From an uncultured Acetatifactor sp. (GTDB lineage: Bacteria; Bacillota; Clostridia; Lachnospirales; Lachnospiraceae): DNA of 64,000 bases. The notes beneath the pieces are model-generated. The model saw only the letters and a list, made by a program, of their open reading frames with translations, had not been told where the DNA came from and ran no database searches. The stretch is taken from assembly GCA_934436245.1 (NCBI GenBank), contig CAKSAM010000011.1:1-64000 (forward strand), read 5' to 3'. A program made the translations under genes and the position numbers. Each line of letters starts with the position of its first letter. Within the stretch, counting starts at the first letter, position 1. Positions 54,385 through 64,000 of this stretch are shown one piece after another.

Positions 54385-55800
54385 TCATGACTGAACCATA
54401 TGTCCCATATAATAAAATCCATGGCATTCATCCAGTGAAACATTCACAAGTTTTCCCACCAGTGATGCATCTCCCGGAAAATGTACCAACGTATTATTTG
54501 ACATTCTTCCGGTCACTAAGGAGCTGTCATTTTCATTGATCTCTTCCACCAGCACATCGCAGATTTGTCCCTGATACCTGGACACCTGTTCCCTGGCTGT
54601 CTCCTGCACAGTCTTAAGCACCCGGTCAAATTGCTCCTTTACCAGTTCCTCCGGCACCTGTTCCATGGCTGCAGCCGGTGTTCCGGTTCGTTTGGAATAG
54701 ATAAAGGTAAAGGCATTGTCGTATTTTACGCGGCGGATCACATCGATGGTCTCGTCTACGTCCTCCTTTGTCTCTCCGGGGAATCCTACGATAATATCCG
54801 TAGTGATCGCCATATCCGGAATCTCCTTACGGATCTTCTCCGCCAGCTCCAGATACTGCTCCTTGGTATAACGGCGGTTCATTGCTTTTAATATCTTCGT
54901 GGAACCGGACTGCAAAGGAAGATGGAGGTGTCTGCATATCTTCTTGGAATGCTTCATCACCTCGATCAGCTCATCTGACAGATCCTTGGGGTGGGAGGTC
55001 ATGAAACGGATCCGCTCCAATCCCTCGATTTTTTCTACTTCCTGCAGAAGCTGCGCAAAAGTAATGGGCTCTTCCAGATTTTTACCGTAGGAATTTACAT
55101 TTTGTCCCAGCAGCATGATCTCTACAACGCCGTCTGCAACCAGTCCCTCGATCTCCCGGATGATATCCTTCGGATTACGACTGCGCTCCCTGCCACGGAC
55201 ATAAGGTACAATACAGTAGCTGCAGAAATTATTGCAGCCGAACATAATATTGATACCTGATTTGAAAGAATACTTTCTCTCCACCGGCAGATCTTCCACG
55301 ATTTTGTCCGTATCCTTCCAGATATCAATGACCATTCCCTCATTTTCAAACAGGGAGCATAACAGCTCTGCAAATTTGAAAATATTATGAGTTCCGAAGA
55401 TCAGATCCACGAAACGGTAACTGTTTTTGATTTTCTCGATCACGGAAGGTTCCTGCATCATACAGCCGCACAGTGCGATCTTCATATGAGGATTTTTCCT
55501 TTTGTAGCCGTTTAATACTCCCAGTCTTCCATAGACACGCTGATTGGCATTGTCTCTCACCGTACAGGTATTATAGATCACAAAATCCGCATTCTCATCT
55601 TCAATGATCTCATAGCCGACTTTTTCCAGGATTCCCACCAGTTTTTCCGAGTCCCTGGCGTTCATCTGGCACCCGAAAGTAGTCACACAGCAGGTAGGCT
55701 TTCTGCCCAGTTCTTCTCCAAGCTTTGCCACATAACCGGAGGCTTTCTCCATAAAATAATACTGTCTGTCGGTTTCGTTCATTTGTGTTACATTTGTCAT
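54385..55800 (-). CDS. miaB: tRNA-2-methylthio-N6-dimethylallyladenosine synthase
   Basis: A radical-SAM methylthiotransferase of 471 residues acting after MiaA at A37. N-terminal UPF0004 domain (CCVTTFGCQMN), the radical-SAM cysteines CSYCIVP, and a C-terminal TRAM domain. It follows pepT by 35 bases. Confidence 0.97.
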   Translation of the reverse strand: MTNVTQMNETDRQYYFMEKASGYVAKLGEELGRKPTCCVTTFGCQMNARDSEKLVGILEKVGYEIIEDENADFVIYNTCTVRDNANQRVYGRLGVLNGYKRKNPHMKIALCGCMMQEPSVIEKIKNSYRFVDLIFGTHNIFKFAELLCSLFENEGMVIDIWKDTDKIVEDLPVERKYSFKSGINIMFGCNNFCSYCIVPYVRGRERSRNPKDIIREIEGLVADGVVEIMLLGQNVNSYGKNLEEPITFAQLLQEVEKIEGLERIRFMTSHPKDLSDELIEVMKHSKKICRHLHLPLQSGSTKILKAMNRRYTKEQYLELAEKIRKEIPDMAITTDIIVGFPGETKEDVDETIDVIRRVKYDNAFTFIYSKRTGTPAAAMEQVPEELVKEQFDRVLKTVQETAREQVSRYQGQICDVLVEEINENDSSLVTGRMSNNTLVHFPGDASLVGKLVNVSLDECHGFYYMGHMVQS

Positions 55801-55835
55801 ATAAAAAATGTTGCCTTTCTAAATATCTGTATCTA

Positions 55836-57068
55836 TTATCTGTCTGCGTATTTTGCTGCAATGGCGATCAATAGTCCGGTCGTTTTTTCCATGGACTGTA
55901 CACAGGCATACTCATATCTGCCGTGATAATTTTCTCCGCCGGTGCACAGGTTCGGGCAGGGCAGTCCCATGAAGGACAGTCTGGCGCCGTCGGTACCGCC
56001 GCGGATGGGAGATACTTTGGGTTCGATCCCCATCTCTTCCATAGCTGCTTTCGCGTTGTCGATCAGGTGCATATGCTGCTCCATGATCTCTCGCATATTA
56101 TAGTAAGAATCTTTCATATCCACTATAACGGTGCCTTCCCCATACTTCCGGTTCAGGAAATCCGCACAGGATAAAAACAGCTCTTTTTTCTGTTCAAACA
56201 GCTGTCTGTTATGATCACGGATAATATAATCCGCAGTAGCTTCCTCCACATTGCCGCTTATGGCATCCAGATGGAAGAAGCCCTCATAGCCTTCGGTATA
56301 CATTGGATTCTGCTCCACCGGCAGCAGCTTCTGGAACTCCTGCGCGATCAGGATGGCATTTTTCATTTTGCCCTTGGCGGAACCGGGATGTACACTTCTG
56401 CCATAGACATGAAGCTTCGCTCCGGCAGCATTGAAGTTCTCATATTCCAATTCGCCCAGTGCACCACCGTCTACGGTATACGCATAATCCGCACCAAACA
56501 GCTCCACATCAAAATGATCCGCTCCGGCACCGACTTCCTCATCCGGGGTGAAACCGATGCGGATCCTGCCGTGCTTTTTCTCAGGATGATTTAACAAGTC
56601 TTCCGCCATGGTCATGATCTCAGCAACACCTGCCTTGTCATCCGCGCCAAGCAGCGTCGTTCCGTCTGTCACGATCAGATCTTTTCCCACATAATTTAAC
56701 AGCTCCGGGAAATCCGCTGTCTTCATAATGATGTTTTCTGCTGCATTCAGTACGATATCTTTTCCGTCATAATTCTCCACGATCCGGGGCTTCACATTGG
56801 TATCCGTCACTGCGGGAGAAGTATCCATATGGGCAATAAATCCAAGCACCGGTGCATTCTCGCAGCCTGCGGATGCAGGAACAGTGGCATAGACATAGCA
56901 GTGCTCCCGATCATAAGTGATCTCTGTGGCACCCATAGTCTCCAGTTCACTGACAAGCAGACCTGCCAGGTCATGCTGCTTCATGGTGCTGGGGGTTGTG
57001 GTGCTCTCTTCACTGGACTGGGTATCGATCTTCACATATCGTAAAAAATTCTCTATCGTCTTAGTCAT
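55836..57068 (-). CDS. pepT: Peptidase T (tripeptide aminopeptidase)
   Basis: Releases N-terminal residues from tripeptides in the cytoplasm. It has 410 residues of the M20B zinc peptidase fold, with [14 protein letters not shown] (metal-binding His), [15 protein letters not shown] and [14 protein letters not shown]. The ATG at 57068 follows AGGAG by 7 bases; an upstream ATG would add 37 residues with no family match. Confidence 0.96.
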   Translation of the reverse strand: MTKTIENFLRYVKIDTQSSEESTTTPSTMKQHDLAGLLVSELETMGATEITYDREHCYVYATVPASAGCENAPVLGFIAHMDTSPAVTDTNVKPRIVENYDGKDIVLNAAENIIMKTADFPELLNYVGKDLIVTDGTTLLGADDKAGVAEIMTMAEDLLNHPEKKHGRIRIGFTPDEEVGAGADHFDVELFGADYAYTVDGGALGELEYENFNAAGAKLHVYGRSVHPGSAKGKMKNAILIAQEFQKLLPVEQNPMYTEGYEGFFHLDAISGNVEEATADYIIRDHNRQLFEQKKELFLSCADFLNRKYGEGTVIVDMKDSYYNMREIMEQHMHLIDNAKAAMEEMGIEPKVSPIRGGTDGARLSFMGLPCPNLCTGGENYHGRYEYACVQSMEKTTGLLIAIAAKYADR

Positions 57069-57231
57069 AATCTCACTCCTAACGTTTCTACATAAATACA
57101 ACTTATCCGGGCTTGTTCTTTTCTTAAATTCGCATAGCCGCATCTTATTCATCATATCATGGTGGCCGCATCGCTTCAATATTTAATTTAATTTAAAAGA
57201 TAATTTAAAAGGTAATTTCCGGGGTAATTGT

Positions 57232-58605
57232 TCAGAGCTTATAGGTTCTTATTTCCTGGCAGATTCCCTTCGACAGCATCACCACCGCCAGTAGATTCGG
57301 CACCGCCATCAGGCCGTTACAGATATCCGAGAAATCCCATACCGCTTCCAGTGAACAGACGGCACCTAAAAAAGCCGCTATACCATATCCCACTCGGTAC
57401 CATCCGGTCCGGCGGCATCGTCCCATCAGATATTCAAAGGCTTTCTCTCCCTGATATTCCCAGGCAATAATTGTAGCAAACGCAAACAATGTGATAGATA
57501 GTGTAAGCATCCATTCCCCCACCCTGCCAAAGGTGGCAGAAAATACAGCGATCATAAGCACTGTTCCGTTCAAAAGCTCCCCCTGTGGATCCCTCTGTCC
57601 CAGCATGCCGCTGGATGCTATGGCAAGCCCTGTCAGGGAACAGATCACAATGGTATCCATAAAAACTCCCGTCATGCTGATATAGCCTTGCTGCACCGCA
57701 TCCGATGTATCTGCGCAAGCCGCACTGATACCGGCTGCTCCGAGTCCCGCTTCGTTGGAAAATACACCACGGGAGACACCATAGCGCATAGCCTGCCTGC
57801 CGGAACATAAAAATCCAATGCTCCCTCCTGCCATAGCTTCCGGGCAGAAAGCACCCCGCAGGATCTGCCAAATTCCTGCCGGTAAATTATGTAAATGCGT
57901 AAAGATCACCATGCCTGTTCCGAACAGATAAAATACTGCCATACAGGGTACCAGATATTCCGTGACCCTTGCTATTTTATCGATTCCTCCAAGGATCACC
58001 AGAATCGTAAGGATACCAAGTACTAGCCCTGTCGCTGTCCGTCCGGCTCCAAAAGTCACTGTCAGTGCCTCCGCAATAGAATTCCCCTGGGTCATATTCC
58101 CCATGCCAAAGGAGGCCAGCACTGCAAATATTGCAAACAGTACCGCAAGGATCCTCCCCGTGCGTCTATACGGAAATGCATTTTGCAGAACATACATGGG
58201 ACCACCCACCGGTTTTCCTTTGTGATCTCTTACACGATATCTGACACACAGCGTACTTTCCACCAGTTTGGTCGACAGTCCGATGATCCCGGACAAAAGC
58301 ATCCAGAACAATGCTCCCGGTCCTCCCAGTACCATGGCAGTAGCCACGCCTACGATATTTCCCGTGCCTATCGTTGCCGCCAGTTCCGTAGTCAGGGCTG
58401 AAAAAGAAGAAACCCCTTCCCCATCTGTGCTTTTCCTGCTCTTAGGATGGAACACAAGTCTGAGTGCCGCCAACAGTTTTCTCAAGGGAAGAAAGCGCAG
58501 ACTTATCATCAGATAGCAGCCACAGCCCAATAATAAAAGAATAAGCCAGGGGCCCCATACGATCCGGTCTGCCTGCTGTAAAAAGCCTGTTACCTCTGTG
58601 ATCAT
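57232..58605 (-). CDS. Sodium:alanine/glycine symporter (AGCS family)
   Basis: A 457-residue transporter with about ten or more helices. ALTTELAATIGTGNIVGVATA and FSNEAGLGAAGISAA are the AGCS signatures. Glycine or alanine import with Na+ is the family role; the substrate here is inferred. No riboswitch is seen in the 116 bases upstream. Confidence 0.93.
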   Translation of the reverse strand: MITEVTGFLQQADRIVWGPWLILLLLGCGCYLMISLRFLPLRKLLAALRLVFHPKSRKSTDGEGVSSFSALTTELAATIGTGNIVGVATAMVLGGPGALFWMLLSGIIGLSTKLVESTLCVRYRVRDHKGKPVGGPMYVLQNAFPYRRTGRILAVLFAIFAVLASFGMGNMTQGNSIAEALTVTFGAGRTATGLVLGILTILVILGGIDKIARVTEYLVPCMAVFYLFGTGMVIFTHLHNLPAGIWQILRGAFCPEAMAGGSIGFLCSGRQAMRYGVSRGVFSNEAGLGAAGISAACADTSDAVQQGYISMTGVFMDTIVICSLTGLAIASSGMLGQRDPQGELLNGTVLMIAVFSATFGRVGEWMLTLSITLFAFATIIAWEYQGEKAFEYLMGRCRRTGWYRVGYGIAAFLGAVCSLEAVWDFSDICNGLMAVPNLLAVVMLSKGICQEIRTYKL

Positions 58606-58721
58606 AAAAAATCTGTCTCCCTGACTTATTTTTCTAAACTATATTCTTTATTTTTCTATTTTATACCGTTGCTATCACTGTCCGGCTGTTTTTCCGGATT
58701 CCTGTATTTTTCGGAATGTAT

Positions 58722-59681
58722 TTACTTGTTATCCGGCAGAAAACCCGGAATCTTTTCTGCGATCTCCCGAATCCCAAACAGATATCCGATGCCTTTCTCC
58801 AGTTGTCCTTCGGAAGCATTGAGCAGTGTTGCGATCAGATGCAGCTTATGCTCTCCGTATTCCAGATCACACGTATACTCGTCGTTGTCGTTTTCCATGG
58901 TCGCCTGGGCCTTCGCTTCTATTTCAGCTTCTATTTCAGCTTCTTTATCCCACATGATCTGTGCATTGGTATCATAAGGCACCTCTCCTTCGATTTCAAT
59001 ATAGGTTCCGGAATCATAATCATGCAGATAAGACTGCATATAATCGGTGATGAAATAATAGGGGGCATCCGCACCGATATCATCCCAGGTGACAGGTTCT
59101 GTCTCATCTTCCAGCACAACCTTCATGGCATAGAGTGTTCCAGTCTCGGAATCCACGACACACTCAATACTGACTCCCGTAACCTCCTCTTCCTTCATGC
59201 GCATACAGATGTCATAGGCCATGATCGCAACTCCATCCGACAGCTTTTCATCATACAAAATATATCGTTTGATGGAAATGTTATCTGTATCCATATTTTT
59301 GAAAAAATAATCCTCCGGGATCACACCCATATCCTGAAAAGTGTAATTCCATTCCGTATTTAAAATATATTCATCGATCAGACTATATATTTCACCATCC
59401 GTTTCAGCTTCATAATCCTGTTCAGAAATATAGTACTGTTTTCCCACAGCGATACCGTCTGCCAGATTTTGAAGTCTGCGCATGGTGTCTGTCTCATACT
59501 CTTCCTTCCAGACGGTATAATCTGTTCCTGTATTCGATATGCTGACTGACTTGGTCAGCCTACTTTTATCCTGCAATTGTAATAATACTTCCGGTCCTGC
59601 GAATGCAAATACGATCAGCACGAGCAGTCCACCCATACATAGCAGGAAATTGCGCCGGTTCTTATTCTCCTGTTTTTTCAT
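58722..59681 (-). CDS. Membrane-anchored protein linked to a two-component system
   Basis: A 319-residue protein with a basic N-terminus (MKKQENKNRR), one transmembrane helix (about residues 12-32) and a long acidic extracellular domain, with an EAEIEAEIEAKA repeat near residue 250. I do not recognise the family. Its ATG overlaps the histidine kinase stop by 4 bases, so it is translated with the kinase and may be its sensor partner or target. Confidence 0.75.
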   Translation of the reverse strand: MKKQENKNRRNFLLCMGGLLVLIVFAFAGPEVLLQLQDKSRLTKSVSISNTGTDYTVWKEEYETDTMRRLQNLADGIAVGKQYYISEQDYEAETDGEIYSLIDEYILNTEWNYTFQDMGVIPEDYFFKNMDTDNISIKRYILYDEKLSDGVAIMAYDICMRMKEEEVTGVSIECVVDSETGTLYAMKVVLEDETEPVTWDDIGADAPYYFITDYMQSYLHDYDSGTYIEIEGEVPYDTNAQIMWDKEAEIEAEIEAKAQATMENDNDEYTCDLEYGEHKLHLIATLLNASEGQLEKGIGYLFGIREIAEKIPGFLPDNK

Positions 59682-61156
59682 ATTCCGCCTTTTGCTCCCC
59701 TGTTGCTTTTATTATTTACAGTCTGCATTTCCCCGGGAAAATATAACCGCATTACCGTGCCTTCTCCAAGCTTGCTGTCAATCTTCAGTTCCCCCTGATG
59801 CAGAGTGATGATCTTCTGACAGAGCGCCATTCCAATGCCTGCTCCGCCCTCCTTGCGGGATCTGGACTTATCCACCATATAAAAAGCCTCCGTGATCCTC
59901 GCAATCTCTTCCTGGGGGATTCCCCTGCCGTTGTCTACAACCTTGATCTCATAGCCCCGTGTGCGCTTACTTCCCTTCATCAGGATAAATCCGCCTTCTT
60001 CCACAGCCTTTACGGCATTATCCAACAGATTATATAACAGTGACAAAAGCAGATCCCTGTCACCCAAAATCACCCCTCTTTCCAGATCGATCTTTCCCCG
60101 GATCCCTTTGCGTTCAAAGGGGATCCGCATCGTATCCCGGATATTTTCCTCCAGTTCTTTCGTCTGAATCTTCTTGAATTCCAATTCCTGTCTGTCCATT
60201 CCCACCAGTTCCAGCAATTTGTGAGACAGACTTTCCAGACGTTTTCCCTGACTGAAAATATAATAGGTGGCTTCGCCCCGCTCCTGCTCTGTCATTTCAT
60301 AGGAGTTCAGCATATCCGCATATCCAATGATGGAAGTTAAAGGTGTCTTGAGTTCATGGGCAAACGCCGCCGTAAAATCCTCCTTCTGTTTTGCTTCCAG
60401 CTCTTTTTCCTCCATCTGGCGTACCAGTCTGTCCGTCATCCGGTTAAAGCTCCGGGACAGTTCTCCGATCTCATCTGCACCCTGATAGGCAGCCCTCTTC
60501 TCAAAATCCCCTCCTGCTATCCTTCCCACAGTGCGGTTTAACTGCTCTATGGGCCGGGTCAGATATCTGGACAGTAAAAAAGCTGCCAGACCGCCGATCA
60601 CCAGCAGACCTGCCAGAGCAATACCATATTGCCGCATCATATTACTCCGCTCTTCATAAATGCCGCTCAGGTCCTTCAGAATCCCAAGATATACCGTATC
60701 TGCAGAATCCGTCGGCTGATCTGCGATGACGCTGAGCAGGTAATAACTCGTTCCCACCTTGCGGACACCGTAGACCTGATCTGCATCGGTGTCCATAGTG
60801 CGGACCATTTCTTCCGCAAGACTCCTGATTTCATCCTGCGGCAGCTTCAGACTACCCTCCAGTGTGCTCGTGCCATCCGATGTAAGAATCAGACATTCTA
60901 TGCCGTTCTGATCCGTCATCCGTTCTGAAGCAGAGTTCCTAGCCTGGATCCCCGCAAATTCCGCACCATATTTTTCCATATTCTGATACACCATATCATA
61001 AATAGTCTGAAAGAGAAGATTCTCACGTTTTCCCTGCTCCGTCTCCCGTTCTAACATCCGGTTAAAGTAGGAAAACAGCATAAAGCTTCCAAATAGCATA
61101 AATGCTGCCGTAAGAAGTGCTGTAATGGAAAAAAATAATTTATGTGCGAACTTCAT
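59678..61156 (-). CDS. Sensor histidine kinase
   Basis: A 492-residue membrane kinase: two helices flanking an extracellular domain (about 35-175), HAMP (about 195-250), HisKA with the phospho-acceptor His in FAHELKTPLTS, and HATPase_c with NLLDNAVKA, DNGRGIP and GAGIGMAL. The response regulator gene precedes it with a 17-base overlap. The stimulus is unknown. Confidence 0.95.
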   Translation of the reverse strand: MKFAHKLFFSITALLTAAFMLFGSFMLFSYFNRMLERETEQGKRENLLFQTIYDMVYQNMEKYGAEFAGIQARNSASERMTDQNGIECLILTSDGTSTLEGSLKLPQDEIRSLAEEMVRTMDTDADQVYGVRKVGTSYYLLSVIADQPTDSADTVYLGILKDLSGIYEERSNMMRQYGIALAGLLVIGGLAAFLLSRYLTRPIEQLNRTVGRIAGGDFEKRAAYQGADEIGELSRSFNRMTDRLVRQMEEKELEAKQKEDFTAAFAHELKTPLTSIIGYADMLNSYEMTEQERGEATYYIFSQGKRLESLSHKLLELVGMDRQELEFKKIQTKELEENIRDTMRIPFERKGIRGKIDLERGVILGDRDLLLSLLYNLLDNAVKAVEEGGFILMKGSKRTRGYEIKVVDNGRGIPQEEIARITEAFYMVDKSRSRKEGGAGIGMALCQKIITLHQGELKIDSKLGEGTVMRLYFPGEMQTVNNKSNRGAKGGI

Positions 61157-61802
61157 TCAATCGATACCCCACTTTGTACACTGCCACAATAATCTCTTCC
61201 CAATGTAGTTTTTTCTTCAATCGTTGTACATGCAGATCCACAGTACGGCTCTGTCCCATATATTCGCCACCCCATACCGTCTCATAAATGGTTTCCCGGT
61301 ACAAGGCTCTGTTTTTGTTTCTGGCAAACAATAACAACAGGTCGAATTCCTTCGGTGTCAGATAGATTTCTTCTCCGTCCAGAGTCACCCTGTGAGACGC
61401 TGTATCTATCGTCACATTGCAGACCTGTATCATTGTCTCTGTCTTATGATATCTGCGAAGTACCGCTTCCACTCTCGCCAACAGTTCCACGATTTCAAAC
61501 GGCTTGGGCAGATAATCATCCGCCCCCATGCGAAGCCCCTTTACTTTATGTTCCGTAGAACCTAACGCTGTCAGAAAAATCACCGGCAGCTCACAGGCTT
61601 TCGCATAATCCATCAGTTCATATCCAGTGATTTCCGGCAGCATAATATCTAACAATGCCAGATCAAATTTTTCATTTTCTATAAGATCAGCCGCCTGTTT
61701 TCCGTCCGGTGCCCACCTGCACATATATCCTGCTCTGGTCAGATTGATCCTGATCAGATTTGCAATCGGTTCTTCATCTTCCGCAATTAATATCTTAAAC
61801 AT
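61140..61802 (-). CDS. OmpR/PhoB-family response regulator
   Basis: A 220-residue regulator with an N-terminal receiver domain (Asp in LALLDIMLPE; FLTALG; K in YLPKPFE) and a C-terminal winged helix (LTPKEFDLLLLFARNKNRAL, then the recognition region VDLHVQRLKKKL). It is the first gene of the three-gene unit with the kinase and the membrane-anchored protein. Targets are not identifiable here. Confidence 0.96.
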   Translation of the reverse strand: MFKILIAEDEEPIANLIRINLTRAGYMCRWAPDGKQAADLIENEKFDLALLDIMLPEITGYELMDYAKACELPVIFLTALGSTEHKVKGLRMGADDYLPKPFEIVELLARVEAVLRRYHKTETMIQVCNVTIDTASHRVTLDGEEIYLTPKEFDLLLLFARNKNRALYRETIYETVWGGEYMGQSRTVDLHVQRLKKKLHWEEIIVAVYKVGYRLNEVRT

Positions 61803-61933
61803 TTCCCTTACCCTCAGTATATTTCTTTAAAACTCGTTTTCTCCGTACTCTCTATGAATGAATTATAGCATATCGCATCTTTGTATCCAATTTGTATCCT
61901 GAATTTTTATTCCGCACTCTTTTTTCCTCTCTT

Positions 61934-61942
61934 CATACCATA
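61934..61942 (+). promoter_or_regulatory. Possible mother-cell sigma (-10) element for cotJ
   Basis: CATACCATA matches the CATAnnnTA -10 form of sporulation sigma-K (and partly sigma-E). The CAC about 16 bases upstream is a weak -35. Assignment is tentative. Confidence 0.35.
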
Positions 61943-61972
61943 ATAACAAACGACTTTTCAGAAAGGATCTTT

Positions 61973-62143
61973 ATGAAGGACTATTCTTTTGATGAACATT
62001 TTGAAAAATATCCTATTGCAATGGCATACGTTCCATGGCAGCATTTCACGCAAATGTGTGAAAATCTGGAAAAAGGCTACCAGACAGGTACTATTTTCCC
62101 TGAACTTGAAAAACCCTTTACCGGAAGGAGATGTGTCGGATGA
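61973..62143 (+). CDS. cotJA: Spore coat-associated protein CotJA
   Basis: A 56-residue spore-coat protein; IAMAYVPWQHFTQMCENLEKGYQTGTIFPEL is described by its ends and matches CotJA. ATG follows AAAGGA by 6 bases. It starts the cotJA-cotJB-cotJC operon, with the stop overlapping cotJB in ATGA. An upstream in-frame ATG is not supported. Confidence 0.9.
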   Translation: MKDYSFDEHFEKYPIAMAYVPWQHFTQMCENLEKGYQTGTIFPELEKPFTGRRCVG

Positions 62144-62394
62144 ACAACGAGAAAAAACTTTTGCATGATATTGGCATCGTAGACTTCGTTCTGGTGGATC
62201 TGATGTTATATCTCGATACTCATCCTTCTGACAGAAATGCCATGGAATATTTTAACCACTATGCACGCATGAAAACGCAAATGGAACGGGAATTTTCGAA
62301 GGATTATTATCCTCTGCGAAAAGACCTTGCAGAAAGCAGCAGAGAATGGCGCTGGGGCAATGCTCCGCTTCCCTGGGAAGGAGGATGTAACTGA
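62140..62394 (+). CDS. cotJB: Spore coat protein CotJB
   Basis: An 84-residue protein. LLHDIGIVDFVLVDLMLYLDTHP and the C-terminal WGNAPLPWEGGC are CotJB features. Its ATG overlaps the cotJA stop and follows GGAAGGAG. It lies directly before cotJC, whose start overlaps its TGA. Confidence 0.93.
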   Translation: MNNEKKLLHDIGIVDFVLVDLMLYLDTHPSDRNAMEYFNHYARMKTQMEREFSKDYYPLRKDLAESSREWRWGNAPLPWEGGCN

Positions 62395-63008
62395 TGTGGA
62401 GTTATGAAAAAAGACTGCAGTTTCCGGTAAATATCAAAGAGCCCAATGCGAAACTGGCACAGGCAATCATCTCACAATACGGCGGACCGGACGGTGAAAT
62501 GGGCGCCAGCATGCGTTATCTGTCCCAACGGTATTCCATGCCGTTTAAAGAAGTTGCCGGTGTCTTAACAGATATCGGCACAGAAGAACTGGCTCACCTT
62601 GAAATGGTAGCTGCCATCGTTCATCAGCTGACCCGTAACCTCTCCATGGAAGAGATTGAGAAAAGCGGATTTGCCAATTATTACGTAGATCATACCATCG
62701 GTATCTGGCCGCAGGCAGCAGGCGGCGTTCCTTTCAATGCCTGTGAATTTCAGGTCAAAGGTGATATCATCACCGACCTGCAGGAAGATATGGCCGCTGA
62801 GCAGAAAGCCCGCTCCACCTACGATAATATCCTGCGCCTGATCAAGGATCCGGATGTCTGTGAGCCCATCAAGTTCCTGCGTGCCCGTGAGATTGTCCAT
62901 TATCAGCGCTTCGGCGAGGCTCTGCGTATTGCGCAGGATCACCTGAATTCAAAGAACTTCTATTCCTTTAACCCCGGTTTTGACCGCTGTGAATCCTGTG
63001 ACAATTAA
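62394..63008 (+). CDS. cotJC: Spore coat protein CotJC, manganese-catalase type
   Basis: A 204-residue di-manganese ferritin-like protein of the spore coat. YGGPDGEMGASMRYLSQRYSM and IGTEELAHLEMVAAIVHQL carry the metal-site Glu and His residues. The start overlaps the cotJB stop (TGATG). Presence of the operon supports a sporulating host. Confidence 0.95.
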   Translation: MWSYEKRLQFPVNIKEPNAKLAQAIISQYGGPDGEMGASMRYLSQRYSMPFKEVAGVLTDIGTEELAHLEMVAAIVHQLTRNLSMEEIEKSGFANYYVDHTIGIWPQAAGGVPFNACEFQVKGDIITDLQEDMAAEQKARSTYDNILRLIKDPDVCEPIKFLRAREIVHYQRFGEALRIAQDHLNSKNFYSFNPGFDRCESCDN

Positions 63009-63015
63009 CACTTTC

Positions 63016-63052
63016 ATAAAAAGAGAATCCCTCATACAAAGAGGGATTCTCT
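63016..63052 (-). terminator. Terminator between cotJC and thrC
   Basis: AGAGAATCCCTC (63022-63033) pairs with GAGGGATTCTCT (63041-63052). On the minus strand it is followed by TTTTTAT, fitting the end of thrC; on the plus strand the T-run is weak. Confidence 0.8.
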
Positions 63053-63072
63053 GATCATGCTCTTATTCTACA

Positions 63073-64000
63073 TTAAATACCAAGAAAACTTTTTACGGTA
63101 TCCTTCATTTTATCCACATCACACTGGGTATCGTGAAGTATGGGGGCAGTGCGGATTTCTTCAATAGCATTCGGTACTTTCACCTTTGCAATCTTCGACA
63201 GTTCGTCCACCAGTTCAAAATCGCCCATTACATCATATTTAGTGTCAATCGCATCCATGACGCTTCTGGTGAATTTAAAGGGACTTGCTGTGGAAGCGAT
63301 CACAGTGGTCTTATGATCCCCGGTCTCTGCCACATATTTTCCATATACTGCAGAGGCTACTGCGGTATGGGTATCGATCACATAGCCGCACTTTTCATAC
63401 AGACGCCGGATCTCTGCGGCAGTCTCCGCCTCACTTGCGAAGTTACCATAGAAATCAGCCAGCTGTGCCTTCATTTCTTCGGTGATCTCATATTTGCCGT
63501 TGCCAGTCAGCGCACTCATCAGCTCACGGTTTTTGTCCGCATCATTTCCTGCAATACGATAGATCAGTCTCTCCAGATTACTGGAGATCAGAATATCCAT
63601 GGATGGTGATGTTGTCAGCACAAATTCTCTGTTACGGTCATAAGTACCTGTCCGGAAGAAATCATACAAAACCTTATTATCATTGGAAGCACAGATCAGC
63701 TTATCAACAGGTAAGCCCATATTTTTGGCATAAAATGCTGCTAAAATATTGCCGAAGTTGCCGGTGGGAACTACGACATTGATCTTCTCACCTTCTGCGA
63801 TCTTACCATCCTTCAGCAACTGTGCATATGCGTAAACATAGTAACAGATCTGAGGTACCAGACGTCCTATATTAATTGAGTTGGCGGAGGAGAACTGGAA
63901 GCCTTTCTCGTCCATCTCTTTTGCCAGCTCCTTATCGGAGAAAATCTTCTTCACGCCGGTCTGGGCATCATCAAAATTACCATGAATACCTACCACGAAG
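63073..64000 (-). CDS. thrC: Threonine synthase (5' part outside window)
   Basis: Converts O-phosphohomoserine to threonine. At least 308 residues of the C-terminal part are present; the frame runs off the right edge, so the start and the PLP lysine region are missing. VVPTGNFGNILAAFYAKNMGLP is the PLP phosphate-binding loop, and STASPFKF follows near the C-terminus. It matches the long form of the enzyme. Confidence 0.95.
   Translation of the reverse strand, partial: FVVGIHGNFDDAQTGVKKIFSDKELAKEMDEKGFQFSSANSINIGRLVPQICYYVYAYAQLLKDGKIAEGEKINVVVPTGNFGNILAAFYAKNMGLPVDKLICASNDNKVLYDFFRTGTYDRNREFVLTTSPSMDILISSNLERLIYRIAGNDADKNRELMSALTGNGKYEITEEMKAQLADFYGNFASEAETAAEIRRLYEKCGYVIDTHTAVASAVYGKYVAETGDHKTTVIASTASPFKFTRSVMDAIDTKYDVMGDFELVDELSKIAKVKVPNAIEEIRTAPILHDTQCDVDKMKDTVKSFLGI

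Noticed and set aside
1..64000. CRISPR array, tRNA or rRNA genes
   Set aside because: No regularly spaced repeat-spacer run and no recognisable tRNA or rRNA sequence was seen on reading both strands.

Overview
The window reads as chromosome of a spore-forming, anaerobic gut-type Firmicute, most likely a Lachnospiraceae-like Clostridium. The gene orders support this: rplU-prp-rpmA-obgE with an N-terminally extended L27, rsfS-yqeK-nadD, sdaAB, sepF-yggS, mreBCD-PBP2-minCDE-rodA, lexA divergent from a LysM protein, and cotJABC. An alpha-galactosidase at the left edge fits a plant-glycan niche. The genus cannot be fixed from the sequence alone.

Positions 1-1254 hold the end of a GH36 alpha-galactosidase. 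Positions 1361-4174 hold an AT-rich run of seven small, unrelated, same-strand genes: SdpI-like, four small membrane proteins, a YdcF/DUF218 protein and a zinc-ribbon protein. Each has its own ribosome binding site. Their junctions share a GAYAACTTC core, often overlapping the stop codon, and usually a downstream AATCGGAAKTT box, so the run looks like an array of mobile gene cassettes. Positions 4187-6163 hold about 2 kb with no credible gene. It is built from repeated, foldable modules whose copies differ by compensatory base-pair changes, plus a block with two pseudoknots and a run of TGTGACA repeats that carries the same GAYAACTTC core. Positions 6177-8564 hold a plasmid-type replication protein with iteron-like repeats, a MobV-type relaxase and a candidate oriT, bracketed by a 16-bp direct repeat. 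Together 1361-8564 is an accessory island; the cassette array and its structured neighbour are the most novel part of the window.

From 8605 the sequence is ordinary core genome. It contains dtd and an AI-2E-family membrane protein; a TtcA-like tRNA thiolase overlapping a Xer-type recombinase; the SOS pair lexA/LysM; a branched-chain amino acid ABC transporter (livK-H-M-G-F); ribosome-assembly and NAD genes; L-serine dehydratase; rluD-lspA-aroB; a division cluster (P-loop protein, HlyD-like protein, YggS, SepF); and a long cell-shape cluster (mreB-C-D, PBP2, minC-D-E, rodA, mgsA, a D,D-carboxypeptidase).

The right third carries radC, a PLP enzyme, miaA, a LURP-one-like protein, mutL, mutS, a SulP transporter, a diguanylate cyclase, miaB, pepT, an AGCS sodium:amino-acid symporter, a two-component system with a membrane-anchored partner, cotJABC, and the end of thrC. 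Nearly all genes from 12.4 kb rightwards lie on the minus strand; the plus-strand exceptions are lexA, a DUF378 gene and cotJABC. Start sites were chosen from visible ribosome binding sites and family length where several starts were possible.
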